From JBNGOQ01 sp050589645 (GTDB taxonomy: Bacteria > Bacteroidota > Bacteroidia > Flavobacteriales > Flavobacteriaceae): a DNA stretch of 64,000 nucleotides. Numbering within the stretch: the first letter of the stretch is position 1; each line of letters opens with the position of its first letter. Both the position numbers and the translations under genes were made by a program. Below, one piece after another: positions 9,139 to 17,958 of this stretch. The stretch is taken from the NCBI RefSeq assembly GCF_050589645.1, contig NZ_JBNGOQ010000004.1, positions 496,001 through 560,000 on the forward strand. The letters run 5' to 3'. Below the pieces are notes generated by a model. It did not search any database. It saw only the letters and a list, made by a program, of their open reading frames with translations, and was not told the DNA's origin.

Positions 9139-11008
9139 GTCCAAATGGTATGGTTTACTGGTTGTTTTATTTTTAATCGGGTGTAAATCGGAAAAAAAAG
9201 CAGGTGCATCAATGGAAGGGACCGAAAAAAGTGCTAAAAAACAGGTGGTCTATCAAGTTTTTACCAGACTCTTTGGAAACACCAATACGAGTAACAAACC
9301 CTGGGGCACGATAGAAGAGAACGGCGTTGGGAAATTTGGCGATTTTAGCAGCAAGGCATTGGAGGAAATCAAAGCACTAGGGGTGACGCATATTTGGTAT
9401 ACCGGGGTGCCCCATCACGCCGTGATAACGGATTATAGCGCTTATGGTATTTCGAACGACGATCCTGATATTGTTAAGGGACGCGCAGGATCACCTTATG
9501 CGGTAAAAGATTATTACAACGTAAATCCCGACCTGGCGGAAAATCCGGCAAATCGATTGGAGGAATTTAAAGCACTGATTGATCGTACCCACCGGGCAGG
9601 TCTAAAATTGTTGATTGATATTGTTCCGAACCACGTGGCAAGAAATTACGAGGGCAAGTCCAGTCCAGAGGGAATATTGCCCTTTGGTGCGGAGGATAAC
9701 CGGTCCGTGGAATACAAACGCGACAACAATTTCTACTATGTGCCCAACGAAGCTTTTCGTGTACCCCAATGGCAGCATGGCTATGCGCCCTTGGGGGGGG
9801 AGGCCCGCAAGGATGCAGATGGAAAATTTGAGGAAAATCCGGCGAAATGGACCGGGAACGGTTCGCGCCTGGCCCAGCCCCATTTCAATGATTGGTACGA
9901 AACGGTGCGGATAAACTACGGTGTGCGCCCCGATGGGTCGTTGGATTTTGATGAACTGCCGGAAAGTTTTAGGGATAAGGACCATAAAGCACATTATGAA
10001 TTTTGGCAATCCAAGAGCGTACCCGATTCCTGGGTGAAGTTTAAGGATATTGCGCTCTACTGGTTAGATATGGGAGTGGATGGCTTTCGTTTTGATATGG
10101 CCGAAATGGTACCCGTGGAATTCTGGAGCTATATGAACTCCAACATCAAAATGAAGAACCCGGATGCCTTTTTGTTGGCCGAAGTATATCAACCTCACCT
10201 GTACAGGGACTATATACAAAAGGGAAAAATGGACTACCTCTACGATAAAGTGGAACTCTATGACTCTATAAAACACATTATGCAAGGGCATGGTTGGACA
10301 GATCATTTGCCCATAGTACAGCAGGGTTTGGCCGATATTGAACACCATATGCTCCATTTCTTGGAAAACCACGATGAACAACGTATTGCCAGCCTCGAAT
10401 TTGCAGGAGATGCTGAAAGGGGCAGACCGGCAATGGTGGTTTCTGCTACAATTAGCACGGCTCCCACTATGATCTATTTTGGACAGGAGGTAGGGGAACC
10501 GGGGGCAGAGGACGCTGGTTTTGGAAAACCCAGCCGTACTTCGATTTTCGATTATACCGGGGTACCACACCATCAACGCTGGATGAACGATAAAAATTTT
10601 GACGGGGGACAGCTTTCCGAAAAGGAAAAAAAACTTAGGGATTTCTATAAACGGCTGTTGAACTTCACGATAAACAGCGCTGCCTTGATGGGAGAATATC
10701 AGGACATCCATTATTACAATCGGGAACATACGGAAAACTACAACCACAGAGTGCTCTCCTATGTACGATGGTCCCCGAATGAAAAATTGGTGGTCGTTTC
10801 CAATTTTGATGCCCGTGAAGCGTATGCATTCGAACTTAAAATCCCAAATGAAGTCCTCACAAAATGGGGTTTGGGAGACGGCTCTTACGAACTATCCGAT
10901 CAACTCTATAATACAAGAAAGGTACAACTTACCGTGGAGGGGGGAATTGGAAGGATGCATGTGGAAATGGCAGCCTTGGAATCCGTTATCTTCAAACTTG
11001 TGCAGTAA
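9131..11008 (+). CDS. GH13 alpha-amylase-family lipoprotein
   Basis: 625 residues with a lipoprotein signal (lipobox FLIGC around residue 18), so probably tethered in the outer membrane or periplasm. The GH13 motifs are all present: DIVPNH (region I), GFRFDMAE with nucleophile Asp322, the acid/base Glu351 in LAEVY, and ENHDE with Asp415. A C-terminal beta domain follows. It would hydrolyse alpha-1,4 (perhaps also alpha-1,6) glucans or act on malto-oligosaccharides delivered by SusCD. The ATG overlaps the end of the GH65 gene by 8 bases, so translation is probably coupled. The exact specificity cannot be read from sequence. Confidence 0.9.
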   Translation: MCRSKWYGLLVVLFLIGCKSEKKAGASMEGTEKSAKKQVVYQVFTRLFGNTNTSNKPWGTIEENGVGKFGDFSSKALEEIKALGVTHIWYTGVPHHAVITDYSAYGISNDDPDIVKGRAGSPYAVKDYYNVNPDLAENPANRLEEFKALIDRTHRAGLKLLIDIVPNHVARNYEGKSSPEGILPFGAEDNRSVEYKRDNNFYYVPNEAFRVPQWQHGYAPLGGEARKDADGKFEENPAKWTGNGSRLAQPHFNDWYETVRINYGVRPDGSLDFDELPESFRDKDHKAHYEFWQSKSVPDSWVKFKDIALYWLDMGVDGFRFDMAEMVPVEFWSYMNSNIKMKNPDAFLLAEVYQPHLYRDYIQKGKMDYLYDKVELYDSIKHIMQGHGWTDHLPIVQQGLADIEHHMLHFLENHDEQRIASLEFAGDAERGRPAMVVSATISTAPTMIYFGQEVGEPGAEDAGFGKPSRTSIFDYTGVPHHQRWMNDKNFDGGQLSEKEKKLRDFYKRLLNFTINSAALMGEYQDIHYYNREHTENYNHRVLSYVRWSPNEKLVVVSNFDAREAYAFELKIPNEVLTKWGLGDGSYELSDQLYNTRKVQLTVEGGIGRMHVEMAALESVIFKLVQ

Positions 11009-11088
11009 GATTTTATGATTTAAAATGAATGAGCAAATCCTAAAGGGATAGGATATCCGGACAAGACTCGCCCATTCAATACCTAGGT

Positions 11089-11517
11089 TTAGGCTGACTT
11101 CTCCTTAGCAGCTGTTGCTTTATATACCAAAGCAATAACCACTCCTATAATGCCATAGAAAACAATTTCTATAACACCGTTTACCAATTGCCCCGTCATA
11201 TCAAAAATGTCCGAGGTGGCGTACCAAAGAAGTCCAAGACCAAGTCCGGCAAAGACGCCGATCCAGGCGCCAAATTGAAAACCTTCCTTGGCACTGTGAT
11301 GGCCCCTTGCCCACTTTCCATAAAGGGTGCTGAGTGCGAAAACGGCGATGAGATTGCTAATGGCAATCATCAACATATCCGGTTGGTCCTTCATAACATT
11401 GTTTATGGTATGCCCTTCGAAAAAATCGGCGGTAGCAACTCCCCAAATGGCATAGCCAAGCAAAAACATGACGACAAAACCGGCCAAGGTGGCCAGCAAA
11501 TTAGATTTTGAAAACAT
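11089..11517 (-). CDS. small four-helix membrane protein of unknown function
   Basis: 142 residues with about four hydrophobic segments (roughly 7-28, 47-65, 80-100 and 112-133), so an inner-membrane protein. The short loop between helices 2 and 3 carries YGKWARGHH. It resembles uncharacterised small membrane proteins seen in flavobacteria, but I cannot name the family. It is a single gene convergent with the GH13 gene, and a plausible promoter lies 31 bases upstream of the ATG. Confidence 0.75.
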   Translation of the reverse strand: MFSKSNLLATLAGFVVMFLLGYAIWGVATADFFEGHTINNVMKDQPDMLMIAISNLIAVFALSTLYGKWARGHHSAKEGFQFGAWIGVFAGLGLGLLWYATSDIFDMTGQLVNGVIEIVFYGIIGVVIALVYKATAAKEKSA

Positions 11518-11547
11518 AGTTTTGTAATTAATTGGTTACTATAAAAG

Positions 11548-11581
11548 CAAATATATTAAAGAATTTTTACAAATATCACAA
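11548..11581 (-). promoter_or_regulatory. candidate Bacteroidota promoter of the 142-residue membrane protein
   Basis: On the minus strand TTG (11581-11579) and TATATTTG (11555-11548) are separated by 23 bases, within the TTG-N17-23-TAnnTTTG pattern of flavobacterial housekeeping promoters. The start codon is 30 bases downstream. The DNA is AT-rich, so chance is possible. Confidence 0.45.
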
Positions 11582-11703
11582 AAATATGCACCAAATAATG
11601 TAAATATAACAAATATAGCTCATGGAACGCTTTGTTCACCTTTTTCCAAGGAAACTGATAAATCTCGAAATCATATTGTATTTTTAGCAGTATGGTTTTA
11701 CGA

Positions 11704-12453
11704 ATGAAAAATTGGCTTATTCTTGTTGTTGTAGGTGTTCAAATTGCATGTACCGATCAAAATTCAGTTCCGATGGTAATAGGACATAGAGGGGCCATGG
11801 GCCACGAGACGGAAAATACATTGGCTTCTGTCCAGAAAGCGCTCGATTTGGAAGTGGACATGATGGAAATAGACGTATTCAAAATCAAGAGTGGAGAAAT
11901 TGTGGTCTTCCATGACAGCACGGTTGACAGATTGACTGATGGCCATGGTCTTGTAGAGTCTTATACCCTTGCGGAGCTAAAACAGCTAACCCTTATCGGG
12001 GATCATAAAATCCCGACCCTTTCGGAGGTATTGGAGCTGATCAATAAAAGCGTTCTCTTGAATATAGAGCTCAAGGGCGATGATACGGCTGTAGGAGTGC
12101 AACGGATCATGGAGAAATTTATTAACCGAAACGGATGGACCATGGAACACTTTATCATTTCCAGTTTTAACTGGGAGGAACTGCGCAAAATGAGGCAAAT
12201 CAACCCAGAGGTTGTCCTTGCCATTCTGATAGAAGGAGAGGATCCCGCCAAGGCCATTCCCATTGCCCGGGAATTGTCGGCCGAGGCCATTAACCCCGAT
12301 ATTGACCAATTGGACCATGTCAGCGCCGATAAGATCAAGGCGTCGGGGTTCAAAATATATACCTGGACGGTGAATGCCGAAGAAGATATTCAAAAGGCAA
12401 AACAACTCGCTGTAGATGGTATCATAACCAACTACCCGGAACGTATTAACTAA
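11704..12453 (+). CDS. glycerophosphodiester phosphodiesterase lipoprotein
   Basis: 249 residues from the ATG at 11704; an in-frame ATG at 11692 would add four residues. A -7-like box at 11679-11686 sits so close to 11692 that the later start is preferred. The N-terminus is a lipoprotein signal with lipobox VQIAC. The GDPD TIM-barrel signature GHRGAMGHETENT is followed by the metal-binding pair E-D in MMEIDVF and the catalytic FHDSTVDRLTDG. It hydrolyses glycerophosphodiesters to glycerol-3-phosphate and an alcohol, here in the periplasm. The next gene starts inside its stop codon (TAATG). Confidence 0.9.
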   Translation: MKNWLILVVVGVQIACTDQNSVPMVIGHRGAMGHETENTLASVQKALDLEVDMMEIDVFKIKSGEIVVFHDSTVDRLTDGHGLVESYTLAELKQLTLIGDHKIPTLSEVLELINKSVLLNIELKGDDTAVGVQRIMEKFINRNGWTMEHFIISSFNWEELRKMRQINPEVVLAILIEGEDPAKAIPIARELSAEAINPDIDQLDHVSADKIKASGFKIYTWTVNAEEDIQKAKQLAVDGIITNYPERIN

Positions 12454-13739
12454 TGCTCGATGTTATTATTATAGGAGGTGGGGCGGCCGGTTTTTATGCC
12501 GCCGTGCATCTGGCGGAAATGGCACCTCAAAAAAAAATTGCCATTTTGGAAAGGGGAAAGGAAGTACTGGGCAAGGTAAAGGTTTCCGGTGGTGGCAGGT
12601 GCAATGTTACTTATGCTGAATTTGATCCCGCTGCCTTTGTAAAGAACTATCCCAGAGGGGAAAAGGAATTGTTGGGGCCTTTTTATACCCATGGAAGTGC
12701 AGATACGGTGGCTTTTTTTGAGGAAAAGAACGTTCCCTTAAAAATAGAGGAGGATGGTAGAATGTTTCCAACGAGCAACGCCTCCCAGACCATTATCGAT
12801 TTTTTTGTGGGCGAGGCGGAAAAAAAGGGCGTGCAACTGTTTAGAAACAGTTCCGTCACGGACCTCAGACCTCTGGCGCCAAGCAAAGAAAATCCAACAG
12901 GTGCCTGGGAAGTGCATTCCATTAGAAAAACATACACTGCCAAAAAAGTACTGCTGGCAACGGGGAGCAATCCCAAGATATGGGGCCTGCTCCAAAAAAT
13001 GGGACATACCATAGAACCCCCAGTCCCTTCCCTATTCACCTTTAATATTGATGATGACAGAATTCGTGGCATACAGGGAGTGAGCACCTATGCAGAAGTT
13101 GAAGTGCTGCCCAAGCGAATCTTTGATTCAAAAATTACCGTGGAACTTAAAAGCAAGGCGGAGCAGCTGTTCAAGTTGATCGCCGAGGGCCCTTTGTTGA
13201 TTACACACTGGGGTATGAGCGGTCCGGCAGTATTAAAACTATCGGCTTGGGGGGCGAAGACCTTGCACGAACGGAAATATAGATTTAAGATCAAGGTAAA
13301 TTGGCTACCAGACTACCACGAAACAGCGGTACTGGAACTCTTGAAGCAAATTAAGGAGGTAGAGGCAAAAAAGACGGTACTTAGGACCAACGCCGTAGAT
13401 GTTCCCAGACGCTTGTGGAGCCGTTTGCTCCAAGCGTCGGGCATACCGGACCAAATGAAATGGGCAGAGATCTCCAAACGGCATTTGCAAAGTTTGGCCG
13501 ATCAGCTCACAGCTTCCATTTTCACGGTAGAGGGAAAAAGCACCTTTAAGGAGGAATTCGTTACTGCTGGCGGGGTGGATCTAAAAGAAATCGATTTCAA
13601 GACTTTTGAAAGTAAACTATTTCCCCATCTTTATTTTGCGGGCGAGATAATGAACGTGGACGCCATAACGGGAGGATTCAATTTTCAAAATGCCTGGACC
13701 GGGGCCTATATTGCTGCCAAGTCCATGGCAAAAGGATAG
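12453..13739 (+). CDS. NAD(P)/FAD-dependent oxidoreductase, HI0933/YhiN family
   Basis: 428 residues. The N-terminal Rossmann motif is DVIIIGGGAAGFYAAVHLAE, with a following KVKVSGGGRCNVT segment typical of the YhiN/HI0933 flavoproteins. The C-terminus has the family-typical GEIMNVDAITGGFNFQNAW, which contacts FAD. These proteins bind FAD; their physiological substrate is unsettled. The ATG overlaps the stop of the GDPD gene by one base, so the two are translationally coupled, though no functional link is evident. It is convergent with glpF. Confidence 0.9.
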   Translation: MLDVIIIGGGAAGFYAAVHLAEMAPQKKIAILERGKEVLGKVKVSGGGRCNVTYAEFDPAAFVKNYPRGEKELLGPFYTHGSADTVAFFEEKNVPLKIEEDGRMFPTSNASQTIIDFFVGEAEKKGVQLFRNSSVTDLRPLAPSKENPTGAWEVHSIRKTYTAKKVLLATGSNPKIWGLLQKMGHTIEPPVPSLFTFNIDDDRIRGIQGVSTYAEVEVLPKRIFDSKITVELKSKAEQLFKLIAEGPLLITHWGMSGPAVLKLSAWGAKTLHERKYRFKIKVNWLPDYHETAVLELLKQIKEVEAKKTVLRTNAVDVPRRLWSRLLQASGIPDQMKWAEISKRHLQSLADQLTASIFTVEGKSTFKEEFVTAGGVDLKEIDFKTFESKLFPHLYFAGEIMNVDAITGGFNFQNAWTGAYIAAKSMAKG

Positions 13740-13764
13740 CCATCCAAAGAATTAATCCAATGGC

Positions 13765-14493
13765 CTAGGATAGCGCCAACATAAGTATGGCAGCTGCTAT
13801 CGCACCAATGATCGGTCCCAATACAGGAATCCAGGAATAGCCCCAATCGTTTATGCTTTTCTTGCTTATCGGTAAAAGTGCATGCATTATTCGGGGGCCT
13901 AAATCCCTTGCCGGGTTTATGGCATAGCCTGTGGTGCCTCCCAGGGACAGGCCAATTCCCCAAACCAAAAAAGCTACCGGGAGTGCGCCCAAAGAGCCCA
14001 AACCAACTATGGATCCCGAATCCGTTATACTGGCATTGGTAAAATAAAGTACGGTAAACACCAATACAAAGGTGCCAACAACTTCACTGAACAGGTTTAA
14101 GATTGGATTTCGAATGGCGGGAGCGGTACAAAAAACGGCACGTTTGGTGTCTCCCTCCTCCGTGGCTTTGAAATGATCCCTATGCATCAACCAAACAACT
14201 GTAGCTCCGATCATGGCTCCAATGAACTGCGCCAATACAAAGGAAGGTACGCTTGCCCAATCAAACTTTCCTGCAAGAGCAAGACCAATACTCACCGCAG
14301 GATTAAGATGGGCACCGCTATAAGGAGCAGCTACAACGACTCCTATGTAAACCGCAAGTCCCCAACCTGTGCAAATCACTATCCAACCGCTGTTGTTGCC
14401 CTTGGTACCTTTTAAAATTACGTTGGCAACTACCCCGTTGCCCAAAAGGATCAATAACATGGTCCCTATAATCTCGGCGATAAATGGTGTCAT
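13765..14493 (-). CDS. glpF: glycerol uptake facilitator (aquaglyceroporin)
   Basis: 242 residues, six membrane helices and two half-helices carrying the two NPA motifs: HLNPAVSIG after helix 2 and INPARDLGPR after helix 5. The Asp following the second NPAR is the aquaglyceroporin signature that distinguishes GlpF from water-only channels. It lets glycerol diffuse across the inner membrane. It lies 6 bases after glpK in the same direction, so uptake and phosphorylation are made together. Confidence 0.95.
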   Translation of the reverse strand: MTPFIAEIIGTMLLILLGNGVVANVILKGTKGNNSGWIVICTGWGLAVYIGVVVAAPYSGAHLNPAVSIGLALAGKFDWASVPSFVLAQFIGAMIGATVVWLMHRDHFKATEEGDTKRAVFCTAPAIRNPILNLFSEVVGTFVLVFTVLYFTNASITDSGSIVGLGSLGALPVAFLVWGIGLSLGGTTGYAINPARDLGPRIMHALLPISKKSINDWGYSWIPVLGPIIGAIAAAILMLALS

Positions 14494-14499
14494 CTTAAA

Positions 14500-15999
14500 T
14501 CAAATGTTTTCTTTGGTCCAGTATTGGAGGGCGTCAACGGCCTTGTACCAACCTTTGATTCCATCATCTATTGCTTTTCTTTCGGCCGTAGGTTTAAAAT
14601 GTATATCCGTCTGCCATATTTGTTGAATTTCCTCCATACTATTCCAGTAACCGACTGCCAATCCCGCCAAATAGGCCGCTCCCATAACAGTAGTTTCAAT
14701 GACTTCGGGCCTAACCGTCACGGTATTGAGCACATCGGATTGAAACTGCATCAACATATTATTGACGGTGGCGCCCCCATCTACTCGAAGTTCTTTGATA
14801 GAAATTCCCGAATCGGCCTCCATGGCCGATAAAATATCCATGGTTTGATAGGCGATGGATTCCAATGCGGCCCTAGCAATATGGGCATCCGTGCTACCTC
14901 GGGTCAATCCAAAAATGGTCCCCTGTGCCTTTTGATTCCAATGCGGTGCGCCCAATCCCGCAAAGGCCGGTACAAAATACACCCCCTCCGAACTATCTAC
15001 CGAACCGGCCAGCTTTTCCACGTCCGGGGAACTATCAATAATCTTTAAGCTATCACGCAACCATTGCACCACGGCCCCTGCAACAAAAATACTGCCCTCC
15101 AGGGCGTAGTGGGTCTTTCCATCTATTTTCCAGGCCACTGTGGTCAACAGGTTGTTTTTTGATATAAGCGGCTTCTCCCCAATATTCATGAGCATAAAAC
15201 AGCCCGTGCCATAGGTGTTTTTTACCATTCCAGGCTTGGTGCACATCTGTCCAAAAAGGGCCGCCTGCTGATCACCTGCTATCCCGGCAATGGGAATTTT
15301 GCTGGCAAAAATCGTGCCTTTGGTGTGCCCATACACCTCACTGGATTGCTTCACCTCGGGTAGCATGCTTTTAGGAATGGAAAAGAGTTCCAAGAGCTCA
15401 TCGTCCCAGGCCATGGTGTTTATATTGAAAAGCAGTGTTCTGCATGCATTGGTGACGTCCGTAACATGTAGCTCACCATGGGTAAAATTCCAAATAAGCC
15501 AAGAATCAATGGTTCCCATGGCAAGTTCCCCGGCCTCGGCCCGTTGTCTTGCTCCATCTACATTGTCCAATATCCATTTAGCCTTAGTGCCGGAAAAATA
15601 CGCATCGATTACAAGTCCGGTCTTCTCCCGAATCAATTCCGCCTTTCCTTGTTGCTTCAGTTCTTCGCAAAAATCCGCCGTTCTTTTATCCTGCCATACT
15701 ATGGCGTTATAAACGGGTTCTCCAGTAGTTCGGTCCCATACGACCACGGTTTCGCGCTGGTTGGTTATACCGATTGCCGCAATATCTGTTCCACTCAATC
15801 CTTTTTTGGTGGTCGCTTCGGTGGCCATTGCAGCTTGTGTAGACCAAATTTCAGTGGCATCATGTTCCACCCATCCAGGTTTTGGGAAATGTTGGGTAAA
15901 CTCTTTTTGTGCGGTTGAGACAATGGCACCTTTTTTATCAAAGACAACGGCTCTGCAACTGGTAGTGCCCTGGTCTAAGGCAAGAATGTGTTTTTCCAT
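14500..15999 (-). CDS. glpK: glycerol kinase
   Basis: 499 residues, the standard length for this FGGY-family kinase. The N-terminal phosphate loop is LDQGTTSCRAVVFD, and the glycerol-binding segment includes ITNQRETVVVWDR and the later FAGLGAPHW. The DGGATVNNMLMQFQSD segment contacts nucleotide. It phosphorylates glycerol entering through GlpF to glycerol-3-phosphate. No glycerol-3-phosphate dehydrogenase is present in the window. About 230 non-coding bases upstream hold its promoter, which I could not place. Confidence 0.96.
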   Translation of the reverse strand: MEKHILALDQGTTSCRAVVFDKKGAIVSTAQKEFTQHFPKPGWVEHDATEIWSTQAAMATEATTKKGLSGTDIAAIGITNQRETVVVWDRTTGEPVYNAIVWQDKRTADFCEELKQQGKAELIREKTGLVIDAYFSGTKAKWILDNVDGARQRAEAGELAMGTIDSWLIWNFTHGELHVTDVTNACRTLLFNINTMAWDDELLELFSIPKSMLPEVKQSSEVYGHTKGTIFASKIPIAGIAGDQQAALFGQMCTKPGMVKNTYGTGCFMLMNIGEKPLISKNNLLTTVAWKIDGKTHYALEGSIFVAGAVVQWLRDSLKIIDSSPDVEKLAGSVDSSEGVYFVPAFAGLGAPHWNQKAQGTIFGLTRGSTDAHIARAALESIAYQTMDILSAMEADSGISIKELRVDGGATVNNMLMQFQSDVLNTVTVRPEVIETTVMGAAYLAGLAVGYWNSMEEIQQIWQTDIHFKPTAERKAIDDGIKGWYKAVDALQYWTKENI

Positions 16000-16235
16000 A
16001 ATAGAACTGGTAAACTAAAGGTTAATTTTGATGGGTTTAAGGTAGCAAATAAATTTATGTGAAATTATTTTATCTGTTGGCCTATTACACAATTTGATTC
16101 TTTTTTGTTAAATAGGTCCGTTCATACACTGGCATGGGTTTATAACATGATTCCATGACCAAAACAGCTATGATATATTGATTTGCGTCAAAAATCCCCT
16201 TTCTACTTTTAGGCAACAGTTATGATAAGCAGAAA

Positions 16236-16709
16236 CTAGTTCATTTCCCAGATGCGGTAATTCAACATCGTGGCAAAACAGACCCATAGAAAATAAGGAA
16301 TGAGCAAATAAGCGGCCGTTTTGCTGACCACTTTGAACCATTTTATGGTAAGCAAAATCAGAAGGAGCAGTATCAGAATTACGAGAAGCGCCCAGAATGG
16401 ATTTTTGAAACCAAAAAAGACAATGCTCCAGAGGGCGTTGAACAATAGTTGAAAGCCAAAATGATACAAGGCGGTCTTTACCCAAATGTGATGGAACCCC
16501 TTGGCCCATACAATACCGGCTGCAATCCCCATCATGATATATAACACCGTCCACACAGGGGCAAAAATCCAGTTGGGCGGATTAAAGCTAGGTTTGTTAA
16601 GGGTCATGTACCAATCGTTGACGGAACTCTGCGTTGCAAATCCGGACAGAAACCCGATTAGCAGACAGATGCCTACGGCGATACCAATATTGACGACTTT
16701 CTTGCTCAA
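16236..16709 (-). CDS. tspO: TspO/MBR-family membrane protein
   Basis: 157 residues with five hydrophobic helices. The family motif around residues 38-60 is present (LNKPSFNPPNWIFAPVWTVLY), including the W-x5-W pattern of the porphyrin/cholesterol-binding loop. Bacterial TspO proteins bind porphyrins and are linked to stress and light responses. The gene stands alone, divergent from the diphosphomevalonate decarboxylase gene. Its specific role here is unknown. Confidence 0.93.
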   Translation of the reverse strand: MSKKVVNIGIAVGICLLIGFLSGFATQSSVNDWYMTLNKPSFNPPNWIFAPVWTVLYIMMGIAAGIVWAKGFHHIWVKTALYHFGFQLLFNALWSIVFFGFKNPFWALLVILILLLLILLTIKWFKVVSKTAAYLLIPYFLWVCFATMLNYRIWEMN

Positions 16710-16778
16710 CTTTTTTGACTAAGTCAACTAAAATAGTAATTAATTTGTTTTGGCACTACTGCAAAGGGCCTTAAAAAC

Positions 16779-16786
16779 TATCTTTG
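16779..16786 (+). promoter_or_regulatory. -7 promoter box of mvaD
   Basis: TATCTTTG matches the TAnnTTTG -7 consensus and lies 17 bases before the ATG at 16804. A TTG at 16750-16752 is 26 bases upstream, a little far, so the -33 element is uncertain. The box excludes the earlier TTG codon at 16750 as the start of translation. Confidence 0.5.
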
Positions 16787-16803
16787 TGGAAATTGCAGCC
16801 TTC

Positions 16804-17886
16804 ATGACGGAAACAGACTTTGTTCCATCTGCCTACCTCGAAGAAAAAGAAGCTGGGAGTACAGTTTGGAAAGCCCCGAGTAACATCGCTTTGGTAAAAT
16901 ATTGGGGAAAAAAGGAAAACCAAATTCCGGCCAATCCTTCCGTAAGCTTTACACTGCAGGCCAGCTGTACGGAAACCAGGTTGGAGTATACGAAATTAGA
17001 AAAGGAGTCTCCCGACTTTTCTTTTGACCTGTTATTTGAGGGGGCTCCCAAGGAAAGTTTCAAACCTAAAATAAGCACCTTTCTGTCCCGGGTAGAGAAC
17101 TACCTTCCCTTTTTAAGAAAATACCATTTTACCATAGAGACGTCCAACTCCTTTCCCCATAGTAGCGGTATCGCATCCTCTGCTAGTGGAATGGCAGCCC
17201 TGGCACTTTGCCTTATGGATATGGAAAAGGAATTGGATCCCAAAATGGAGATGGATTTCTTTTATAGAAAGGCCTCTTTTTTGGCCCGATTGGGATCGGG
17301 AAGCGCATGTAGGAGCATCAAAGGTGGTATTGTACAATGGGGTCGGCATAAAGACATTGAAAACAGTTCCGATCTCTATGGAATTCCATACCCCTACTCT
17401 GTGCACCCGGTTTTTGAACAGTATCACGATACCATTTTATTAGTGCACGAAGGGGAAAAACAAGTAAGCAGTACCCTTGGACACGACCTGATGCACAACC
17501 ACCCTTTCGCAAAGCAGCGATTTGAACAAGCAGGGAAAAACCTAAAGGCACTGCAGCCTGTTTTCATCGATGGGAATTTGGTGGAATTTATCAGCTTGGT
17601 AGAGAGCGAGGCCTTGAGCCTGCATGCGATGATGATGAGTAGCATGCCCTATTTTATGTTGATGAAACCCAATACCTTGGAGATCATTAATAAAATATGG
17701 GAATATCGGAATGCATCAAAGACCCATGTCTGTTTCACCCTCGATGCCGGAGCCAACGTGCATGTGCTCTATCCGGAAAACGAAAAAGACCAAGTTTTGC
17801 AATTTATTAAGGATGAGTTGGTTGCATATTGTCAAAACGGGCAGTATATTTGCGATAGAATTGGTTTTGGAGCCAAAAAACTGTAA
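16804..17886 (+). CDS. mvaD: diphosphomevalonate decarboxylase
   Basis: 360 residues from the ATG at 16804, chosen because a -7 promoter box lies at 16779-16786. The N-terminal motif APSNIALVKYWGKK and the GHMP phosphate loop SSGIASSASGMAAL are diagnostic. The catalytic Asp-containing TLDAGANVHVLYP is near the C-terminus. It converts mevalonate diphosphate to isopentenyl diphosphate, the last step of the mevalonate pathway. It heads a run of isoprenoid genes but is followed by a terminator-like hairpin before the next kinase gene. Confidence 0.94.
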   Translation: MTETDFVPSAYLEEKEAGSTVWKAPSNIALVKYWGKKENQIPANPSVSFTLQASCTETRLEYTKLEKESPDFSFDLLFEGAPKESFKPKISTFLSRVENYLPFLRKYHFTIETSNSFPHSSGIASSASGMAALALCLMDMEKELDPKMEMDFFYRKASFLARLGSGSACRSIKGGIVQWGRHKDIENSSDLYGIPYPYSVHPVFEQYHDTILLVHEGEKQVSSTLGHDLMHNHPFAKQRFEQAGKNLKALQPVFIDGNLVEFISLVESEALSLHAMMMSSMPYFMLMKPNTLEIINKIWEYRNASKTHVCFTLDAGANVHVLYPENEKDQVLQFIKDELVAYCQNGQYICDRIGFGAKKL

Positions 17887-17893
17887 TTTGGAA

Positions 17894-17934
17894 TGTATTG
17901 ACCAATATAGGATCTTGTCAATACACAGTTTTTT
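17894..17934 (+). terminator. intrinsic terminator or attenuator after mvaD
   Basis: A perfect 9-bp stem (TGTATTGAC at 17894-17902 with GTCAATACA at 17917-17925) encloses a 14-base loop and is followed by CAG and six T. It sits between mvaD and the mevalonate kinase-like gene, which run the same way, so it would end or reduce read-through. Confidence 0.6.
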
Positions 17935-17958
17935 CATAGCCAAATCAGATACAAAACG

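Noticed and set aside
8041..9144. long minus-strand open frames (152 and 211 residues) opposite the GH65 gene
   Set aside because: They mirror the codon structure of the GH65 gene and show no recognisable domain or signal.
10064..10747. 227-residue open frame on the minus strand opposite the GH13 gene
   Set aside because: It is fully antisense to the catalytic part of a clear GH13 gene, has no family features and shows His/Ile/Phe-rich composition typical of a shadow frame.
11037..11054. ATCCTA-N6-TAGGAT hairpin between the convergent GH13 and membrane-protein genes
   Set aside because: Only six weak base pairs and no T-run; not reported as a terminator.
15290..15918. overlapping plus-strand frames of 140 and 146 residues opposite glpK
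   Set aside because: They lie wholly inside glpK on the opposite strand and have no homology-like motifs.
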